DNA of 64,000 nucleotides from Cerasicoccus sp. TK19100 (GCF_027257155.1 NZ_JAPWDU010000006.1:248001-312000), one strand, 5' to 3'; positions 36,501-45,861 are shown, counted from the first letter of the stretch. Program-made: numbers and translations. Notes: generated by a model not told the origin, from the letters alone.

Positions 36501-37123
36501 ATGTGGCGCGCGCGGCTGACAAACTTTTCCACGTAGATGCCCGCCTGGCCGAAGTTCACCATACTCAGATGCTCCACCTGCTCGTAGGCCGCCCGCAAAA
36601 TGCCCGGCTCTTCGCACACGCGCATGCCGATGCCGCCGCCGCCCGCGACGCTCTTTAAAATAACCGGATAGCCAATCGCCTCGGCCTTTTCGAGGGCTTC
36701 ATCCGCCGACTCCAGCAGACCCGTGCCCGTGAGCATCGGCACGTTGGACGCCTCGGCCAAATCGCGCGCGGTGTGTTTGAGGCCAAACTGATCAATCTGC
36801 TCCGGCGAGGGGCCAACAAACTTGATGCCCTTATCTTCACAGGCCTTGGCGAAGTGCAAGTTTTCACTAAGCAGACCGTAGCCCGGGTGCACGGCGTCGA
36901 CGCCATGCTCGAGGCAGAGCTCGAGAATTTTATCCGCCTTCAGGTAGCTCTCGGAGACCGCGGCCGGCCCGATGTAAAACGCCTCATCGGCCATCGCCAC
37001 GTGCGGCGTGTGTCGGTCCGCCTCCGAGTAGATGGCGACCGTGGGGATGTTGAGTTTCTGACAAGAGCGAATGATGCGGCAGGCGATTTCGCCGCGGTTT
37101 GCGATTAAAACTTTTTTCAGCAT
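33521..37123 (-). CDS. uca: Urea carboxylase
   Basis: Biotin- and ATP-dependent conversion of urea to allophanate. 1200 residues with the expected domain order: biotin carboxylase (1 to about 450; MLKKVLIANRGEIACRII, the ATP-grasp loop KSVAGGGGIGMRV, and EVNTRLQVEHGVTEEVTG), the KipA/AHS2-like carboxyltransferase part (about 460-770), the KipI/AHS1-like part (about 800-1020), and a C-terminal biotinyl domain with EAMKMEIS, biotinylated at Lys1164. Length and order match fungal DUR1,2-type and bacterial urea carboxylases. The start codon is six bases after the urtE stop; together with atzF it replaces urease. Confidence 0.96.
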   Translation of the reverse strand: MLKKVLIANRGEIACRIIRSCQKLNIPTVAIYSEADRHTPHVAMADEAFYIGPAAVSESYLKADKILELCLEHGVDAVHPGYGLLSENLHFAKACEDKGIKFVGPSPEQIDQFGLKHTARDLAEASNVPMLTGTGLLESADEALEKAEAIGYPVILKSVAGGGGIGMRVCEEPGILRAAYEQVEHLSMVNFGQAGIYVEKFVSRARHIEVQIFGNGKGGVVTLGERDCSSQRRNQKVIEETPAPNISEALRDGLADAARRLASSINYRSAGTVEFLVNAETEEFYFLEVNTRLQVEHGVTEEVTGVDLVEWMLLLAAGEDPTQGQESMPTSGHSIQVRIYAEDPRKDYQPSSGVLNEVIFPEGVRCDTWIERGTDVSPNYDPLLAKLIVKGSDRADAIARMLDALEKSSLCGIETNLEYLGKIVADATFGEGKMTTAFLKTFAYDTTAVDVIAPGTQTSIQDYPGRLGYWDIGVPPSGPMDSLAFRLANRVVGNEPGDAALEITLMGPTLKFNQHATLALTGAPITAELDGLPVHLWQAFTVEPGSVLKIGKATETGCRSYLAVAGGFNVPDYLGSKSTFAMGHFGGHAGRTLLPGDVLHLNEGATTCESHAKLEESLIPTYESEWEIRVTYGPHGAPDFFTEEDIDVFLGSTFEVHYNSARTGIRLIAPHKPKWARKDGGEAGLHPSNLHDTPYAIGAINFTGDMPIILGPDGPSLGGFVCPVTIIQADLWMIGQLRPGDKIRFTCVSQFAANELEAKQDAAIESMSTAPVTASKPEYVKRGSCIAATLSEDENPMQVTYRPCGDKYLLIEYGPIVLDLNFRFRIYALMRWLHANPVPGLIDVTPGVRSLQLHYDSRITPLDKLVATLVAAEQELPAIEDMVVPTRVIHLPMSWNNEITQEAVRKYEKSVRKDAPWCPSNIEFIRRINGLDSEEEVRKTVFDASYLVMGLGDVYLGAPAAVPVDPRHRLLTTKYNPARTWTAEGTVGIGGVYMCIYGMDSPGGYQLIGQTLPIWNRYLSTGPFEEGKPWLLRFFDQVRYYPVEEEELVEMRRDFHSGKFQIKVEQEDFSLRDYNQFLADNAESIATFKARQQKAFEEERDRWEAAGQSATVDSWDTSEAEEVTLPDGHEAVASHINGNVWKIVAKPGDKVEAGQTLVILEAMKMEISVQATLTGEVTQLFVEEGAAVKSGQQLLALAPT

Positions 37124-37129
37124 AGCAAC

Positions 37130-37861
37130 TTAAACAGTCAGGTATTTCGTAACGATTTCTTCGGAGAGCTCGGCGATGTCCCCTTGGGCCATCACCATGC
37201 CGCGGTCCATCACGTAGAACGCGTCGCTCACCGATTTGGCAAAGTCCAGATACTGCTCCACCAGCAGAATGCTCATGCGGCCGGAGTCGCGGAGCAGCTT
37301 GATGGTGTCCTCGATCTGATCGATGATGTTGGGCTGAATGCCCTCCGTGGGCTCATCTAGGATCAGGAGTTTCGGGCACGTGAGGAGCGCGCGCGCAATC
37401 GCGAGCTGCTGCTGCTGGCCGCCGCTAAGCACGCCGCCTTTGCGCTTGCCCATCTCTTTGATGACCGGGAACAGTTCGTAAACAAAGTCCAGCTGCTCGC
37501 GCGCCTTGTCGCCGTGGACGACGATCGCAGTTTGCAGGTTTTCCCACACCGTCAGCGTCGGGAAGATGTGGCGGCCTTGCGGCACGTAGGCAATGCCTTG
37601 GCGCGCGCGCTTTTCCGGGGCCTGTCCATTGAGCTTTTTGCCAGCGAGGATGATGTCGCCCTCGACCGATTCCACGAGGCCCAGGATCGACTTGAGTGTC
37701 GTCGTTTTACCGACGCCATTACGGCCCATCAGTGAGACGACCTTCTTTTCCGGAACATCCAAATCGATGCCGCGCAGGATGATCGACTGATCGTAGTAGG
37801 CCTTCATGCCGCGCACGGAGAGCACGGTGTCGGTTGCGGGTTCTGCGGTCTCGACGCTCAT
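37130..37861 (-). CDS. urtE: Urea ABC transporter ATP-binding protein UrtE
   Basis: 243 residues, LivF-like ATPase. Walker A GRNGVGKTT, the LSGGQQQQLAIARAL signature (preceded by RKGGV), Walker B LLILDEPTEGIQP and the switch histidine replaced in VEQYLDF as usual for UrtE/LivF. It energises the UrtBC channel together with UrtD. Overlaps urtD by 4 bp (ATGA). Confidence 0.93.
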   Translation of the reverse strand: MSVETAEPATDTVLSVRGMKAYYDQSIILRGIDLDVPEKKVVSLMGRNGVGKTTTLKSILGLVESVEGDIILAGKKLNGQAPEKRARQGIAYVPQGRHIFPTLTVWENLQTAIVVHGDKAREQLDFVYELFPVIKEMGKRKGGVLSGGQQQQLAIARALLTCPKLLILDEPTEGIQPNIIDQIEDTIKLLRDSGRMSILLVEQYLDFAKSVSDAFYVMDRGMVMAQGDIAELSEEIVTKYLTV

Positions 37862-38667
37862 GATGCCTTCTCCTCTTCGTCGCCGCGAGCGGCGCTACGG
37901 CCCAGGTAAACTTCGACGACTTTCGGGTCGGCTTGCACTTGGTCGATCGTGCCTTCGCGCAAAACCGAACCTTGGTGCAACACGGTAACCTTCGTTGCGA
38001 TCTGGCGGACAAAGACCATGTCGTGCTCGATGACGATTAAGCTGTGCTTGCCCGCGAGGCTGAGCAGCAGCTCGCCGGTGCGCTCGGTTTCTTCGTCGGT
38101 CATGCCGGCGGCAGGCTCGTCCACAAGCAAGAGCTTGGGGTCCTGCGCCAGCAGCATGCCGATCTCCAGCCACTGCTTTTGACCGTGCGAAAGCGAACCC
38201 GCGATGAGGTTCTTTTTCTCGGTCATACGGATCGTTTCCAAAATCTCGTTGATGCGCTCCTTGTCGGCTTTGCTCTCGCGGTAAAACAAGGTGGCGAAGA
38301 CGCTGCGTTTCAAGTTCAGCGAAAGCATGAGGTTCTCGTAAACCGTGTGCTGCGAGTAAACCGTGGGTGTCTGAAACTTACGGCTGATGCCGAGGCGGTT
38401 GATCTCATACTCCTGCATTTTGGTGAGCTGAGTTTTGTGGTCGGGACCGAACTCGATGATGCCGGAGTCGGGCCGCGTGCGCCCGGTAATCAAATCCAGA
38501 AACGTGCTTTTACCAGCGCCGTTAGGACCAATGATGGTGCGCAGCTCGCCGCGGTCGATGTAGAGATTCAGGTCCTTGATCACCTGAAAGCCGTCGAAGC
38601 TTTTGTTCAGCCCCTCAACCGTCAGGACGAACTCCTTTTTGTCTTTGTGTTCCTCAGTTTCAGACAT
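37858..38667 (-). CDS. urtD: Urea ABC transporter ATP-binding protein UrtD
   Basis: 269 residues, LivG-like ATPase. Walker A GPNGAGKST, signature SLSHGQKQWLEIGMLLAQDP (the SHGQKQWLE form is characteristic of UrtD rather than LivG), Walker B LLVDEPAAGMTDEE and VIEHDMVFV. Lies between urtC (18-bp gap) and urtE (4-bp overlap), in strict UrtABCDE order. Confidence 0.94.
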   Translation of the reverse strand: MSETEEHKDKKEFVLTVEGLNKSFDGFQVIKDLNLYIDRGELRTIIGPNGAGKSTFLDLITGRTRPDSGIIEFGPDHKTQLTKMQEYEINRLGISRKFQTPTVYSQHTVYENLMLSLNLKRSVFATLFYRESKADKERINEILETIRMTEKKNLIAGSLSHGQKQWLEIGMLLAQDPKLLLVDEPAAGMTDEETERTGELLLSLAGKHSLIVIEHDMVFVRQIATKVTVLHQGSVLREGTIDQVQADPKVVEVYLGRSAARGDEEEKAS

Positions 38668-38685
38668 GTGTTTTTAAAATTTGAG

Positions 38686-39816
38686 TTATGCTTTGGCGGT
38701 GTCGCCGTTGGGCTCGGCTTTAATGAAGCGGTGCTTGTGCTTCGCCCACAGCGCCTTGAGCTGCGCGGGCAGGCCTACGATGCCGTTGGGCATGAAGAGC
38801 ACGACGAAGACGAACATCGCACCAAGAATGATCAGCCAATAATCCGGGTAATGGTAAGTCGTGAAGCTCTTGAGCCAGTTGACGAACACCGCGCCAATCA
38901 CCGGCCCAATGATCGTTGCGCGACCGCCGACGGCGACCCACACGACAATCTCCAGCGACTTGTCGGGACGCATTTCCGTGGGGTTGATGATGCCGACCTG
39001 CGGCACATAAAGCGCGCCAACGATGCCCGCCATGACGCCCGCCACGATGAAGATGAACAGCTTGTAAGTTGTGGTGGAATAACCGGAGAAGCGCACACGG
39101 TTTTCACTGTCGCGAATGGCCTGTTGCACGCGGCCAAACTTGGTGCGCGTGAGCCACCAGTTGAAGAACATGCAGGCCGTTACGTAAATCGCGGTGAGGA
39201 TATAAAGTCCGCGCTGAGTGCCGGGCTCGAAGACGCCGTGACCAAGGATGGTTTTAAAATCGGTGAAGCCGTTGTTGCCGCCGAAGGTGAACTCGTTGCG
39301 GAAGAAGAGCAGACACGCTGCATAGGTCAGCGCCTGGGTGATGATTGCGAAATAGACGCCCTTGATACGAGCGCGGAACGCAAGGAAACCAAACACGCCG
39401 GCCAGAATTCCCGGCACCAGCATCACGGCGATCACCGCAACCCCAAAGCTGTCGAAGGGGACCCAATGCGCGGGCAGCTCGGTGTAGCCCATGAAGTCCA
39501 TGAAGTCGGGCAAGCCACTGGCGTCCGACTCCGATTGCGCAGTTTTCAGCATCAAGTGCATGCCGAGCGCGTAGCCGCCGAGCGCAAAGAAAAGCCCCTG
39601 CCCCAGGCAGAGCAACCCAGTGTAGCCCCAGAGAAGGTTGAGCGAAATCGCGAGCGCAGCGTAGCACAAATACTTGCCCCACAGGTTGAGGCGGAAATCA
39701 CTGACGTGCAGAAAAAAGCTTTCGGGCGTAAAGGCGTTGAGCAGTGGCAGCGCGAACATGATCGCCACGACAATGATGATGCCCGGAAGGGACTTTTTGC
39801 TTTCGCTGGAATGCAT
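38686..39816 (-). CDS. urtC: Urea ABC transporter permease UrtC
   Basis: 376 residues of the LivM-like permease family, with about nine membrane segments. Recognisable blocks are [63 protein letters not shown] (a UrtC-specific insert) and [42 protein letters not shown]. Forms the membrane channel with UrtB. Confidence 0.94.
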   Translation of the reverse strand: MHSSESKKSLPGIIIVVAIMFALPLLNAFTPESFFLHVSDFRLNLWGKYLCYAALAISLNLLWGYTGLLCLGQGLFFALGGYALGMHLMLKTAQSESDASGLPDFMDFMGYTELPAHWVPFDSFGVAVIAVMLVPGILAGVFGFLAFRARIKGVYFAIITQALTYAACLLFFRNEFTFGGNNGFTDFKTILGHGVFEPGTQRGLYILTAIYVTACMFFNWWLTRTKFGRVQQAIRDSENRVRFSGYSTTTYKLFIFIVAGVMAGIVGALYVPQVGIINPTEMRPDKSLEIVVWVAVGGRATIIGPVIGAVFVNWLKSFTTYHYPDYWLIILGAMFVFVVLFMPNGIVGLPAQLKALWAKHKHRFIKAEPNGDTAKA

Positions 39817-39838
39817 TGGGAAAAGAGATTGGCAGTGA

Positions 39839-41533
39839 TTAGTCGAGGCTGCGGCTGTTGCTCGGGAAGAGTCCGCCCGGCTTCCACTGCAAGAAAATGA
39901 TGATTATCACGAGCACCGTGATGCGGCCCATCACCGGACCGAAGGCGGGTTGTAGCGCCTGGTCGGTCACGCCAATGCCAAGCGCCGAGATGACTGTGCC
40001 GAAGATGTTGCCGACGCCGCCGACTACGACCACCATGAAGCTGTCGACGATGTAGCTCTGTCCGAGGTTGGAACCAACACTGCCGATCTGCGAAAGGAAC
40101 ACGCCCGCGAGTCCCGCGAGGCCGGAACCGAACGCAAACGTCATCATGCGCACGCGCTCAATGCGGATGCCCATGGCCGACGCCATCATCGGGTCTTGCA
40201 TCACAGCGCGCACCGCGAGGCCAAGCGAAGTCTTCGTCATCAGCAGCCAGGTGCCGAAGACAATCAGCGCGGCAAAGCCGATGACGAACAGGCGGTTGTA
40301 GCCAAATGTGATGTCGAAGATTTCGATATTGCCCAGCAACCACGAAGGCGAGTTGACCTGGCGGTTCGCGGCGCCAAAGACCAAGCGGAAACCTTGCTGC
40401 AGAATCAGCGACACGCCCCACGTCGCCAGCAACGACTCAAGCGGACGCTTGTAAAGGAATTGGATCACGCTGCGCTCCAGCACCAGTCCGCACAGCGCGG
40501 CGATGAGGAACGAAAACGGAATGGCGAAGAAGAAGTAGGTTTCATAAGCCAAGTTGGTGCTGGCAAACATCGACGTAAACATCTGCTGGCTGATGTAAGC
40601 GCTGTAGGCGCCGACCGCGATCATCTCGCCATGCGCCATGTTGATGACGCCCATCAGACCAAACGTAATCGCAAGCCCCAGCGCCACGATGACGAGCACC
40701 GCGCCGAGGCTAAGCCCGCGAAAGCAAGTGCCGATAAAATCGACTACCTTGATGTAGCTCTCGATGGACTGCATCGCGCTGTCCAGCACCGCCATCTCGC
40801 TTTCCGTAAACTCGACGCCGGCAACCCCGTCTTTAAGGTTGAATTTAAAGTTTTCCAGCGCGGTCATGCCGGCAATGGAATTCATGTCCTGCAAAGTTTG
40901 AATGGCGGCCAAGCGCTCTTCTTTTGACCCGAGGGCCAACTGGCTGACAGCGATGCCTTCAGCAACGGCCTCGTTAACCTTATCATCCGTTTCTTTCTGC
41001 TGCATTTCGAGCAGGACGGGCAGGTAATCAGCGTCTTGCTTGAGGCCGAGCTTGAGCGCGGCGTCGGCGCGCATGATAGGGTCTTGGGAGCTCAGAGCGA
41101 CGAGGTCGATCACACGCGTGAACGCCTTACGGGTCTTGCGCGACGGGCGGGCGGAGTCGAGCGTGGTGGGATCCAGCATCTCGGGCTCGCCCATGCGGTT
41201 GACGAAGATTTCGCCTGTCGCAACCACCGTTGCGGGGCGGGGTCCGGAGACGCCATCTTCTTCAGGGATGTAAAGGGGAATTACGGAGCCATCTTTGGCT
41301 TCATATACGTAGACATCGCCGCGCTTCCAGGCTTCCAGGTAAGTGTCGACGATTTTGGGTTCACCGGTTTCGACCAGGCTTTCGACCAAGGTCATTTGAT
41401 CGTCGCCACTACTGAGCATGGCCTCGGCGAGAATTTGCCGAGCCTCGGATTCATCGGCGTTGACTGACGTCATGCCCAGCAGGCATGTCGCGAGTGCGAT
41501 GAATCGTAAAATGATGGGAGACGAGTAGCGCAT
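39839..41533 (-). CDS. urtB: Urea ABC transporter permease UrtB
   Basis: 564 residues. An N-terminal signal peptide ([20 protein letters not shown]) and a periplasmic helical domain of about 240 residues ([28 protein letters not shown]) precede the LivH-like membrane domain; this extra domain is normal for UrtB and distinguishes it from LivH. The membrane part shows [57 protein letters not shown] and [22 protein letters not shown]. Between urtA (121-bp gap with a GC-rich hairpin) and urtC. Confidence 0.94.
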   Translation of the reverse strand: MRYSSPIILRFIALATCLLGMTSVNADESEARQILAEAMLSSGDDQMTLVESLVETGEPKIVDTYLEAWKRGDVYVYEAKDGSVIPLYIPEEDGVSGPRPATVVATGEIFVNRMGEPEMLDPTTLDSARPSRKTRKAFTRVIDLVALSSQDPIMRADAALKLGLKQDADYLPVLLEMQQKETDDKVNEAVAEGIAVSQLALGSKEERLAAIQTLQDMNSIAGMTALENFKFNLKDGVAGVEFTESEMAVLDSAMQSIESYIKVVDFIGTCFRGLSLGAVLVIVALGLAITFGLMGVINMAHGEMIAVGAYSAYISQQMFTSMFASTNLAYETYFFFAIPFSFLIAALCGLVLERSVIQFLYKRPLESLLATWGVSLILQQGFRLVFGAANRQVNSPSWLLGNIEIFDITFGYNRLFVIGFAALIVFGTWLLMTKTSLGLAVRAVMQDPMMASAMGIRIERVRMMTFAFGSGLAGLAGVFLSQIGSVGSNLGQSYIVDSFMVVVVGGVGNIFGTVISALGIGVTDQALQPAFGPVMGRITVLVIIIIFLQWKPGGLFPSNSRSLD

Positions 41534-41580
41534 AGCGTGGCTTTGCTTGGATCCGGTGCGTAGTAATTTTTTAAAAGTTA

Positions 41581-41614
41581 CCCGGGAGGCGGGGGCTAAC
41601 CACGCCCCCCGGGA
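41581..41614 (-). other. GC-rich hairpin between urtA and urtB
   Basis: CCCGGGAGGC near 41581 and GCCCCCCGGG (41604-41613) pair with one mismatch, giving a very stable stem; on the minus strand it is followed by TAACTTTTAAAAAATT. Placed after the binding-protein gene, it probably attenuates or stabilises so that urtA exceeds the channel genes (inference from similar ABC operons). Confidence 0.6.
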
Positions 41615-41654
41615 ACCCGATTCCTGAATTTACTGAACCTAACTGACTTTTCGG

Positions 41655-42926
41655 TTACTCAAACGTGCCCTTCAGGAACGGCTCGCCATAAACATCTTCA
41701 AAGGATTCGATGACTTCGAACTGTCCGTCCGGCATGGTTTCGCCGATGTAGACGTCCTTGGTCAGGTGGTGGTTTGCCTGCGTGGTGACTTCGCCTCCGG
41801 GACCATCGAAGGAGATGCCGCTTTCCAGCGCCTTGACAACTTTGTCCACATCAAAGCTGCCTGCCTTTTCAACGGCCTTCTTCCAGAGGTATACACCGTC
41901 GTAGGAGAGAACCATCGGGCTGCAAGTTACGCGGCCTTCGCGCTCGATGCCGTCGACATCGGTCGTCTTGAGCCAGCTTTGGAAGTTCTCCACAAACTTT
42001 TCGTTCTCCGGAGTATCGAGGGACATGAAGTAAGTCCAGCAACCGAGCTGGCCAACCAGGTCCTTCGCGGGAAGGCTGCGGAATTCGTCTTCGGAGAGGG
42101 AGAAGGAAACGACCGGGCATTCTTCAGCGGTGAGGCCCGATGCGGCGTATTCCTTGAAGAATGCGACGTTGGAGTCACCGTTGATGGTGTTGATCACGCA
42201 GGCGTCACCGGAAGCGGCGAACTGCTTGATTTCCGCAATGATCTGCTGGTAGTCAGTGTGACCGAAGGGAGTGTATTTGCCAGCGGAGATGACTTCGCCG
42301 TTGGCGTCTTCGCGAAGACCGCCGCCGATGTTGCGGAGCGGCACGCCCTTGGAGAGCAGATACTCGAGGAGCACCAGGTTGGTGGTCTGCGGGTAAACGT
42401 AGTCGGTGCCGATCAGGTAGAACTTCTTTTTGCCTTCTTCGAGCAGGAAGTCCACGGCCGGGATAGCCTGCTGGTTAACCGCTTCTGCGGTGTAGAAGAT
42501 GTTCGGCGACATTTCTTCACCCTCGTATTGAACCGGGTAGAAGAGCAGGCCGTTGTATTCTTCAAAGACGGGCAGCACCGACTTGCGGCTAACGGAAGTC
42601 CAGCAGCCGAAGACGACGGCTACCTTGTCCTGCACAAGCAGTTGCTTGGCCTTTTCCGCAAAGAGTGGCCAGTCCGAAGCGCCGTCAACGACGACCGGTT
42701 CGATCTGCTTGCCCATCACGCCGCCGTTGGCGTTGATCTCATCAATGGTGAACAGGAGCACGTCGCGTAGTGAAGTTTCACTGATGGCCATGGTGCCGCT
42801 GAGGGAGTGGAGAATGCCTACCTTGACGGTGTCTTCTTCCGCTCGGGCAAAGCTGCTAAATAGGGTGATGAGCATTGCTGTCGCGATGGCGGAGCGACGC
42901 GCAAACTTCATGAGTAGTGTTATCAT
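41655..42926 (-). CDS. urtA: Urea ABC transporter substrate-binding protein UrtA
   Basis: 423 residues with a signal peptide (cut near [20 protein letters not shown] at 42911 is an alternative start). The mature protein is a LivJ-like Venus flytrap: [78 protein letters not shown] and [23 protein letters not shown] are nearly diagnostic for urea/short-chain amide binding. Second gene of the operon, after the outer-membrane protein gene. Confidence 0.95.
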   Translation of the reverse strand: MITLLMKFARRSAIATAMLITLFSSFARAEEDTVKVGILHSLSGTMAISETSLRDVLLFTIDEINANGGVMGKQIEPVVVDGASDWPLFAEKAKQLLVQDKVAVVFGCWTSVSRKSVLPVFEEYNGLLFYPVQYEGEEMSPNIFYTAEAVNQQAIPAVDFLLEEGKKKFYLIGTDYVYPQTTNLVLLEYLLSKGVPLRNIGGGLREDANGEVISAGKYTPFGHTDYQQIIAEIKQFAASGDACVINTINGDSNVAFFKEYAASGLTAEECPVVSFSLSEDEFRSLPAKDLVGQLGCWTYFMSLDTPENEKFVENFQSWLKTTDVDGIEREGRVTCSPMVLSYDGVYLWKKAVEKAGSFDVDKVVKALESGISFDGPGGEVTTQANHHLTKDVYIGETMPDGQFEVIESFEDVYGEPFLKGTFE

Positions 42927-42953
42927 ATCGGATCGTTTGTTTTTGTGAATTTG

Positions 42954-42983
42954 GAGTTGGCCTAGCTAAGACTAAGCCAACTC
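42954..42983 (-). other. Inverted repeat between outer-membrane protein gene and urtA
   Basis: GAGTTGGC (42954-42961) and GCCAACTC (42976-42983) pair perfectly around a 14-base loop, 22 bp past the stop of the outer-membrane protein gene. No T-run follows. It could be an mRNA-processing hairpin separating the first cistron from urtA. Confidence 0.55.
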
Positions 42984-43005
42984 ATGGACGGCTTGCTTAA
43001 TTCGA

Positions 43006-43851
43006 TTAAAAGTCGACACCGATACCGACGTTTCCGGTGAGGAACGTTTCGGTGATGTTGGTTGGGATGGTGTTGTTGGGAGTGTAGTAAAAGGTCATGC
43101 CCCCGTGGATGTTCCAGGCCCCATATTGCTCGCCAATGAAGTTGAGCGGGTAGCTAAGTTGCGGGCCGAGAGCCAGATAGGTAAAGCCGCCTTGACCGCC
43201 GTAGTAGTTGTCGGTGTTGAACGCGACATCGACACCGAAGTCCACGGATAGCTCCTCGTAGGTGAAGCCCTCGGACACACCGAGCACAAATACCGTGCCT
43301 GTATCCTGCGTGCCGTTGCCGTCCACACGGTTGTGGATGACCAAGGTCGGATTCAGGAAGGTGTCATAGCTAACGACCACATCCAGAATGCGCTCAGCGT
43401 CTTGAGCGTAAATCCATTCTTGATAGGTTAGCTCGAAATTCCACTTTTCGTAGGTATACCCAAAGCCGATCCACAGATCGATCTCCTGGATGTCGTCACC
43501 AATGCCCGAAGTGCCAATGCTGTTAACATCCCACCAAGTACCAACGAAGCCATAGAAGCCATCGCCGAAGTCCATAGTTAGGCTCAGTGATGGGTTGAAC
43601 AGCAGGTTATTCCAGGAGCCACCTTCGCCCCAGACATCAGCACCGTAAGAAATGAAATGCGAATTGAAGTCAAAATTCAAGGAGCCGCTAATAGCGCCGC
43701 CTACGCTCGATTCAGTGGGAGGAGTGACGCTCGTCGCCGCGTCACCGGTTAGTTCTTCATTGATTTGCGCTTGGGCAAATCCTGCTCCAAGGAGCAGCGC
43801 TGCGGCGCATACGCCGGCATTCTTCATCTTGGTATATGTATAGGACATCAT
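43006..43851 (-). CDS. Outer-membrane beta-barrel protein, first gene of the urea operon
   Basis: 281 residues with a signal peptide (start MMSYTYTKMKNAG; cut near GFAQAQ). The mature part alternates polar and hydrophobic residues with many aromatic residues (FYGFVGTWWDVNSIG, YTYEKWNFELTYQEWIY, YLALGPQLSYPLNF) and ends VGIGVDF, a C-terminal aromatic insertion signal. It has the size of a 10-14-strand barrel. No named family is certain. Its place at the head of the urt operon suggests a diffusion porin for urea or amides. A perfect TTGTATACAA palindrome lies 54 bp upstream. Confidence 0.75.
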   Translation of the reverse strand: MMSYTYTKMKNAGVCAAALLLGAGFAQAQINEELTGDAATSVTPPTESSVGGAISGSLNFDFNSHFISYGADVWGEGGSWNNLLFNPSLSLTMDFGDGFYGFVGTWWDVNSIGTSGIGDDIQEIDLWIGFGYTYEKWNFELTYQEWIYAQDAERILDVVVSYDTFLNPTLVIHNRVDGNGTQDTGTVFVLGVSEGFTYEELSVDFGVDVAFNTDNYYGGQGGFTYLALGPQLSYPLNFIGEQYGAWNIHGGMTFYYTPNNTIPTNITETFLTGNVGIGVDF

Positions 43852-43905
43852 CAGTCTTTTTGGTTAGTGTGTAGAGATTGAAGGCAGGGTTTTCGGTATT
43901 CTATT

Positions 43906-43915
43906 TTGTATACAA
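43906..43915. promoter_or_regulatory. Candidate GntR/FCD operator of the urea operon
   Basis: Perfect 10-bp palindrome TTGTATACAA in an A+T-rich stretch 54 bp upstream of the first gene of the urea operon. The near-identical site TCGTATACAA precedes the GntR gene at the other end of the locus. Confidence 0.55.
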
Positions 43916-44145
43916 TAATGTATAATGCAGGCTGTATGCCAATTGGCCCTGTGGCCTAAAAATCTGCTGAGATTGGATATTTTTATTCGGGTACGGCGTC
44001 AGATGTACAGAATCGAGCACCTCGGCGGGATCGACGAGATGGAGAGTTGGTAACCAACTCATTGGGGCAAAGTCGTCAGGGGAGACCCCACGAGTTACCT
44101 CACCAATCGCTAGGGCGAACGGGCTTTCAACTTTCAGTAAACTTA

Positions 44146-44382
44146 CCCCAACGGGGCTACGCAACTATAGCCCAGGGTTGGCTTGAGGCCGCAGAGCGGC
44201 TGAACGCCTACCCTGGGAATACGAATACGTACATTGCCTATCCCAACGGGATTGCGCAAAACGACATCTTGCGCAGCCCCGTTGGGGCTGGGAGATAACC
44301 GCGCATTCGGTTTCCCAGGGTAGCGCTTCCCGCAAGCGGTTCGCTATAACCCTGGGCTATGGTTGCGTAGCCCCGTTTGGGC
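44146..44382. repeat. Large nested inverted repeat (about 237 bp)
   Basis: The outer arms start CCCCAACGGGGCTACGCAAC and match, inverted, the right end GGTTGCGTAGCCCCGTTTGG over most of 75 bp, including GCCCAGGGTT and TACCCTGGGAA blocks. A further inverted pair (CCCAACGGGATTGCGC with GCGCAGCCCCGTTGGG) lies at the centre. No gene is supported. The rest of 43916-44509 holds nothing recognisable apart from A+T-rich sequence. Confidence 0.75.
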
Positions 44383-44509
44383 AGTGTTTGCAGCAATCAA
44401 GATACCAAATGAATGTTCGTTGACCCTAGCGATGCCCAATTTTGCTGATGTTGCGCACGGGTAGTTGAACAAGCGAATTGCTGACAGAGTTCATCGGTGC
44501 CGCATTTAC

Positions 44510-45565
44510 CTACAGCTTGAGTAAAAGCTGTTGGTATTTCTCTTCGTCATAAAATTTGACGCCGACGCCGAGGAGCCGGACTGGCTGTGTGCTACGCGCA
44601 TAGGCTTCCTCCAGCAAATCCTGAAATACAGGGAGGTCGGGAGTTGGGTGGACGCATTCCTTGGTCGTCTGCTGAAAGTCGCTGAACTTCACCTTCACCA
44701 CGAGCTTGTGAATCACGCGGTCTTCGACCTTGAGCAAATCTTTTAAGAGCTCGTCGTGCAGCTCGGCGACCATGCTGCGGCAAGCTTCCAGTGTTTCCAG
44801 ATCCTCGCTGAAGGTGCGCTCATTGCTGAGGGATTTACGCGCGGCGTTGGCCTCGACGGGGCGGTCGTCGATACCGCGGCAGCGTTGGTAGAGCGAGTAA
44901 CTGCTTTTGCCGAAATGCCGGATAAGCTCGCTCATGTCGAGGGCCTGCAAATCACCACAGGTTTCCGCGCCAAGCTTGCGCAGGTGGTCGGCCATCACGG
45001 GTCCGATGCCGGGTATCTTGCGAATCGGCAGCGGGGCAATGAAGGCCTCGACTTGATCTGGCGTCACGGTGAACTGGCCGTTCGGCTTTTTCCAGTCGCT
45101 CGCGATCTTGGCGAGCATCTTGTTGGACGCAATGCCGGCCGAAGCGGTGAGGGCGGTCTCTTTAAAAATGCGCTGCCGTATCTCCTTGGCCAGCGCGCTG
45201 GCAAACCGCGGCGAATGGCTGACGTCCAGGTAGGCCTCGTCCAGGGACAGCGGCTCAATCAAGTCGGTGTAGTCGGCGAAGATGTCCCGTATCTTGAGTG
45301 ACTCCGCCTTGTAGGCCTCGAATCGCGGTGGCACGATGATCAACCCCGGGCACTCGGCCTTGGCACGCATCATGGGCATCGCACTGCGCACGCCAAACTG
45401 GCGCGCTTCATAGCTGGCCGTGCAGACGACCGAGCGCAGCCCGTCGCCACCGACGGCAATCGGCTTACCCCGCAGCGCCGGGTCATCCCGCGCCTCAATC
45501 GCCGCGTAGAAGCAATCCATGTCGATATGGATGATCTTGCGATTGTTGGTGTCGGCCAGGTGCAT
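44510..45565 (-). CDS. dinB: DNA polymerase IV
   Basis: Y-family translesion polymerase. From the ATG at 45565 the protein has 351 residues, the length of E. coli DinB; the frame extends 29 codons to a TTG at 45652 without conserved sequence. Motifs: KIIHIDMDCFYAAIEARDDP (catalytic Asp pair), the SYEARQFGVRSAMP block, PLSLDEAYLDVS (second catalytic Asp-Glu), ETALTASAGIASNKMLAKIAS, and the helix-hairpin-helix KIPGIGPVMADHL. The C-terminus ends YQQLLLKL without an obvious QxxLxLF clamp motif, although LLLKL may serve. Confidence 0.94.
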   Translation of the reverse strand: MHLADTNNRKIIHIDMDCFYAAIEARDDPALRGKPIAVGGDGLRSVVCTASYEARQFGVRSAMPMMRAKAECPGLIIVPPRFEAYKAESLKIRDIFADYTDLIEPLSLDEAYLDVSHSPRFASALAKEIRQRIFKETALTASAGIASNKMLAKIASDWKKPNGQFTVTPDQVEAFIAPLPIRKIPGIGPVMADHLRKLGAETCGDLQALDMSELIRHFGKSSYSLYQRCRGIDDRPVEANAARKSLSNERTFSEDLETLEACRSMVAELHDELLKDLLKVEDRVIHKLVVKVKFSDFQQTTKECVHPTPDLPVFQDLLEEAYARSTQPVRLLGVGVKFYDEEKYQQLLLKL

Positions 45566-45861
45566 GCAGTTATCGTTTGTAGCGATTTTCGATAACGGCT
45601 CAATGTCGCGTTTAGGGTGCGGTGCCAGATTTATCACCCGTGCCTTTTTCAATGCGATGCTGGCGACTCACGCTGGTTAGACGGGCTCGCCGTGGCTTCG
45701 TGTATTTAACGTGAACCATTCATGCGCAATGATCTCACGCGAAGAGGCAAAGGCGCGAAGGAATGAAGTGAGCGGAACGTTATGAATCGCTGACCGTCAT
45801 GAAGGGCCAAGGGCGATGAGCGAAGGTTCCGCTCCGTCGTCCGGTTGTGGCTTCTAAGGTA

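Noticed and set aside
33659-36658. Plus-strand open frame of 999 codons
   Set aside because: Lies wholly antisense to the urea carboxylase gene, with Arg/His/Gly-rich composition and no domain; a mirror frame of a high-GC gene.
38044-39900. Plus-strand open frame of 618 codons
   Set aside because: Antisense to urtD and urtC; composition typical of shadow frames and no motif.
42954-42983. Possible sigma-54 promoter (TTGGC...TAGC) before urtA
   Set aside because: The -24/-12 match is weak (CTTAG in place of CACG; TAGC for TTGC) and is explained equally well by the perfect inverted repeat that contains it.
45566-45652. N-terminal extension of DinB from a TTG start
   Set aside because: The ATG at 45565 gives the usual 351-residue length with the conserved N-terminus close to the start; the extension has no conserved feature.
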